Assembly (NCBI GenBank): GCA_035628595.1
Contig: DASPJN010000188.1
Coordinates: 1-7,670, forward strand
DNA from: Chryseosolibacter sp035628595
Lineage (GTDB): Bacteria > Bacteroidota > Bacteroidia > Cytophagales > Cyclobacteriaceae
Direction of reading: 5' to 3'
Length of the DNA: 7,670 nucleotides
In this document: positions 7,258 through 7,670 of the stretch, one piece after another
Position numbering within the stretch: position 1 is the first letter of the stretch
How the letters are laid out: each line of letters opens with the position of its first letter
Program-made: the position numbers and the translations under genes
The notes under the pieces: model-generated
What the model was told of the DNA's origin: nothing
Database searches by the model: none
Seen by the model: only the letters and a program-made list of their open reading frames with translations

Positions 7258-7545
7258 TCGATACTTTGGAATCGTGAAGATAGAGCCATCGGATGGAAAG
7301 CGAAAGAAATGAGCGCATCTGATAGATGTTTTACGCTTCAACCTTTACAAAACGCCCAGGGTGGGTCTGCAAAAAACAAGTTCTACTTCGTCAGAGCTTG
7401 TCTAAAAAGTTGGCAACCCTTCGCCCCGATGAAAAAAGTGTACCTGCCTGATGAATATCTATCAACTTGAAGTTTGACATACCAGCTAACGGCCAAGGCC
7501 AATGGCTAGTCGCCGACGCCAAAATTTCTCTGACCCGGACAAAAC
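7258..7545. other. Stretch without a convincing gene, upstream of the propeller gene and downstream of the rRNA operon
   Basis: The promoter of the propeller gene is expected here, but no clear -33/-7 pair was found. On the minus strand there is a 29-codon open frame (7391-7480) followed at once by an imperfect hairpin and a T-run; I do not call it a gene. An imperfect GGCC-rich inverted repeat lies near 7482-7510. I see no tRNA, no transposase remnant and no longer open frame on either strand. Confidence 0.5.
7371..7401 (-). terminator. Weak hairpin with T-run, possible intrinsic terminator
   Basis: On the minus strand, ACAAGCTCT (7401-7393) pairs with AGAACTTGT (7384-7376) across an 8-nt loop, with one C-A mismatch, followed by TTTTTT (7376-7371, sharing one base with the stem). 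It is A+T-rich and weaker than the hairpin beside the 5S gene. It could act as a second terminator for readthrough from the rRNA operon, isolating the propeller gene. The plus strand has no T-run after the stem. Confidence 0.35.
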
Positions 7546-7577
7546 AAAAAAGCCCTCGATTTCTCGAAGGCTTTTTG
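7546..7577 (-). terminator. Intrinsic terminator of the rRNA operon
   Basis: On the minus strand, after the 5S gene, the stem AGCCTTCGA (7572-7564), loop GAAA (7563-7560) and TCGAGGGCT (7559-7551) form nine pairs with a single T-G wobble, preceded by an A-run and followed by TTTTTT. Flanking A and T tracts make it nearly symmetrical, so it could also stop plus-strand transcription. The position some 14 nt past the 5S 3' end fits termination of a ribosomal RNA operon. Confidence 0.88.
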
Positions 7578-7589
7578 ATTAATAAAAGA

Positions 7590-7670
7590 TAGGCAACGAC
7601 TTACTCTCCCGGGTGTTATCCTAGTACCATCAGCGCTGGCGGGCTTAACTGCTCTGTTCGGAATGGGAAG
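7590..7670 (-). rRNA. rrf: 5S ribosomal RNA, partial (3' portion; 5' end beyond the window)
   Basis: The reverse complement reads CCATTCCGAACAGAGCAG, then TTAAGCCCGCCAGCGC, GATGGTACTAGG and GGGAGAGTAAGTCGTTGCC, the conserved loop B/C and helix IV/V sequence of bacterial 5S rRNA. About 81 of the usual 110-115 nt are present; the 5' part lies beyond the right edge. The exact 3' end is uncertain by a few bases. Its orientation implies that 23S and 16S genes lie further right on the same strand, since 5S is normally last in the operon. Confidence 0.93.

Noticed and set aside
7258..7341. A 28-codon N-terminal extension of the propeller protein from a TTG at 7341
   Set aside because: TTG start with an AAAGG touching it, no targeting features in the extension, and a natural signal anchor beginning at the ATG at 7257.
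7371..7420. Possible insertion-sequence end (inverted AACAAG/CTTGT with AAAAAG)
   Set aside because: The inverted halves are only 9 bp apart at a loop of 8, fitting a local hairpin; no transposase, partner end or target duplication is present.
7429..7470. Plus-strand frame ATG at 7429, starting MKKVYLPDEYLST
   Set aside because: Only 13 codons, no ribosome site and no context; read as chance.

Overview
The window looks like an ordinary stretch of chromosome from a member of the Bacteroidota. Cytophagales is my best guess, from the style of the proteins, the weak or absent Shine-Dalgarno sequences, moderate G+C and the short, typical 5S rRNA 3' half. This placement is an inference; no marker gene in the window fixes the lineage.

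Layout from left to right: (i) positions 1-681, minus strand, the N-terminal 227 codons of an OmpA-family outer-membrane lipoprotein with a long coiled coil, cut by the left edge of the window; (ii) a 77-bp divergent intergenic region; (iii) 759-4617, plus strand, a tight four-gene operon: a short-chain dehydrogenase resembling 2,4-dienoyl-CoA reductase, then bioF, bioD and bioA. bioF starts with GTG 6 bp after the reductase stop, and bioF/bioD and bioD/bioA overlap by the ATGA arrangement; (iv) 4618-7257, minus strand, a large membrane-anchored protein of 879 residues, unrecognised at its N-terminal half, whose C-terminal third shows seven regularly spaced repeats typical of a beta-propeller. 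Its stop codon directly abuts that of bioA; (v) about 290 bp without a convincing gene; (vi) a strong terminator hairpin and the 3' part of a 5S rRNA gene on the minus strand, so a ribosomal RNA operon runs in from the right edge.

Functionally, BioF condenses a pimeloyl thioester with alanine to 7-keto-8-aminopelargonate (KAPA), BioA transaminates it to 7,8-diaminopelargonate (DAPA), and BioD closes the ureido ring to dethiobiotin. The last step (BioB) and the pimeloyl supply genes (bioC/bioH or others) are not in the window. The leading reductase is not a known biotin gene, and its co-transcription with bioFDA is the most interesting association here.

I found no mobile element, CRISPR array, tRNA or defence system, and I do not see strong evidence for a new biological system. 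The points worth following are the reductase-biotin linkage, the propeller protein and the zero-gap convergent junction.
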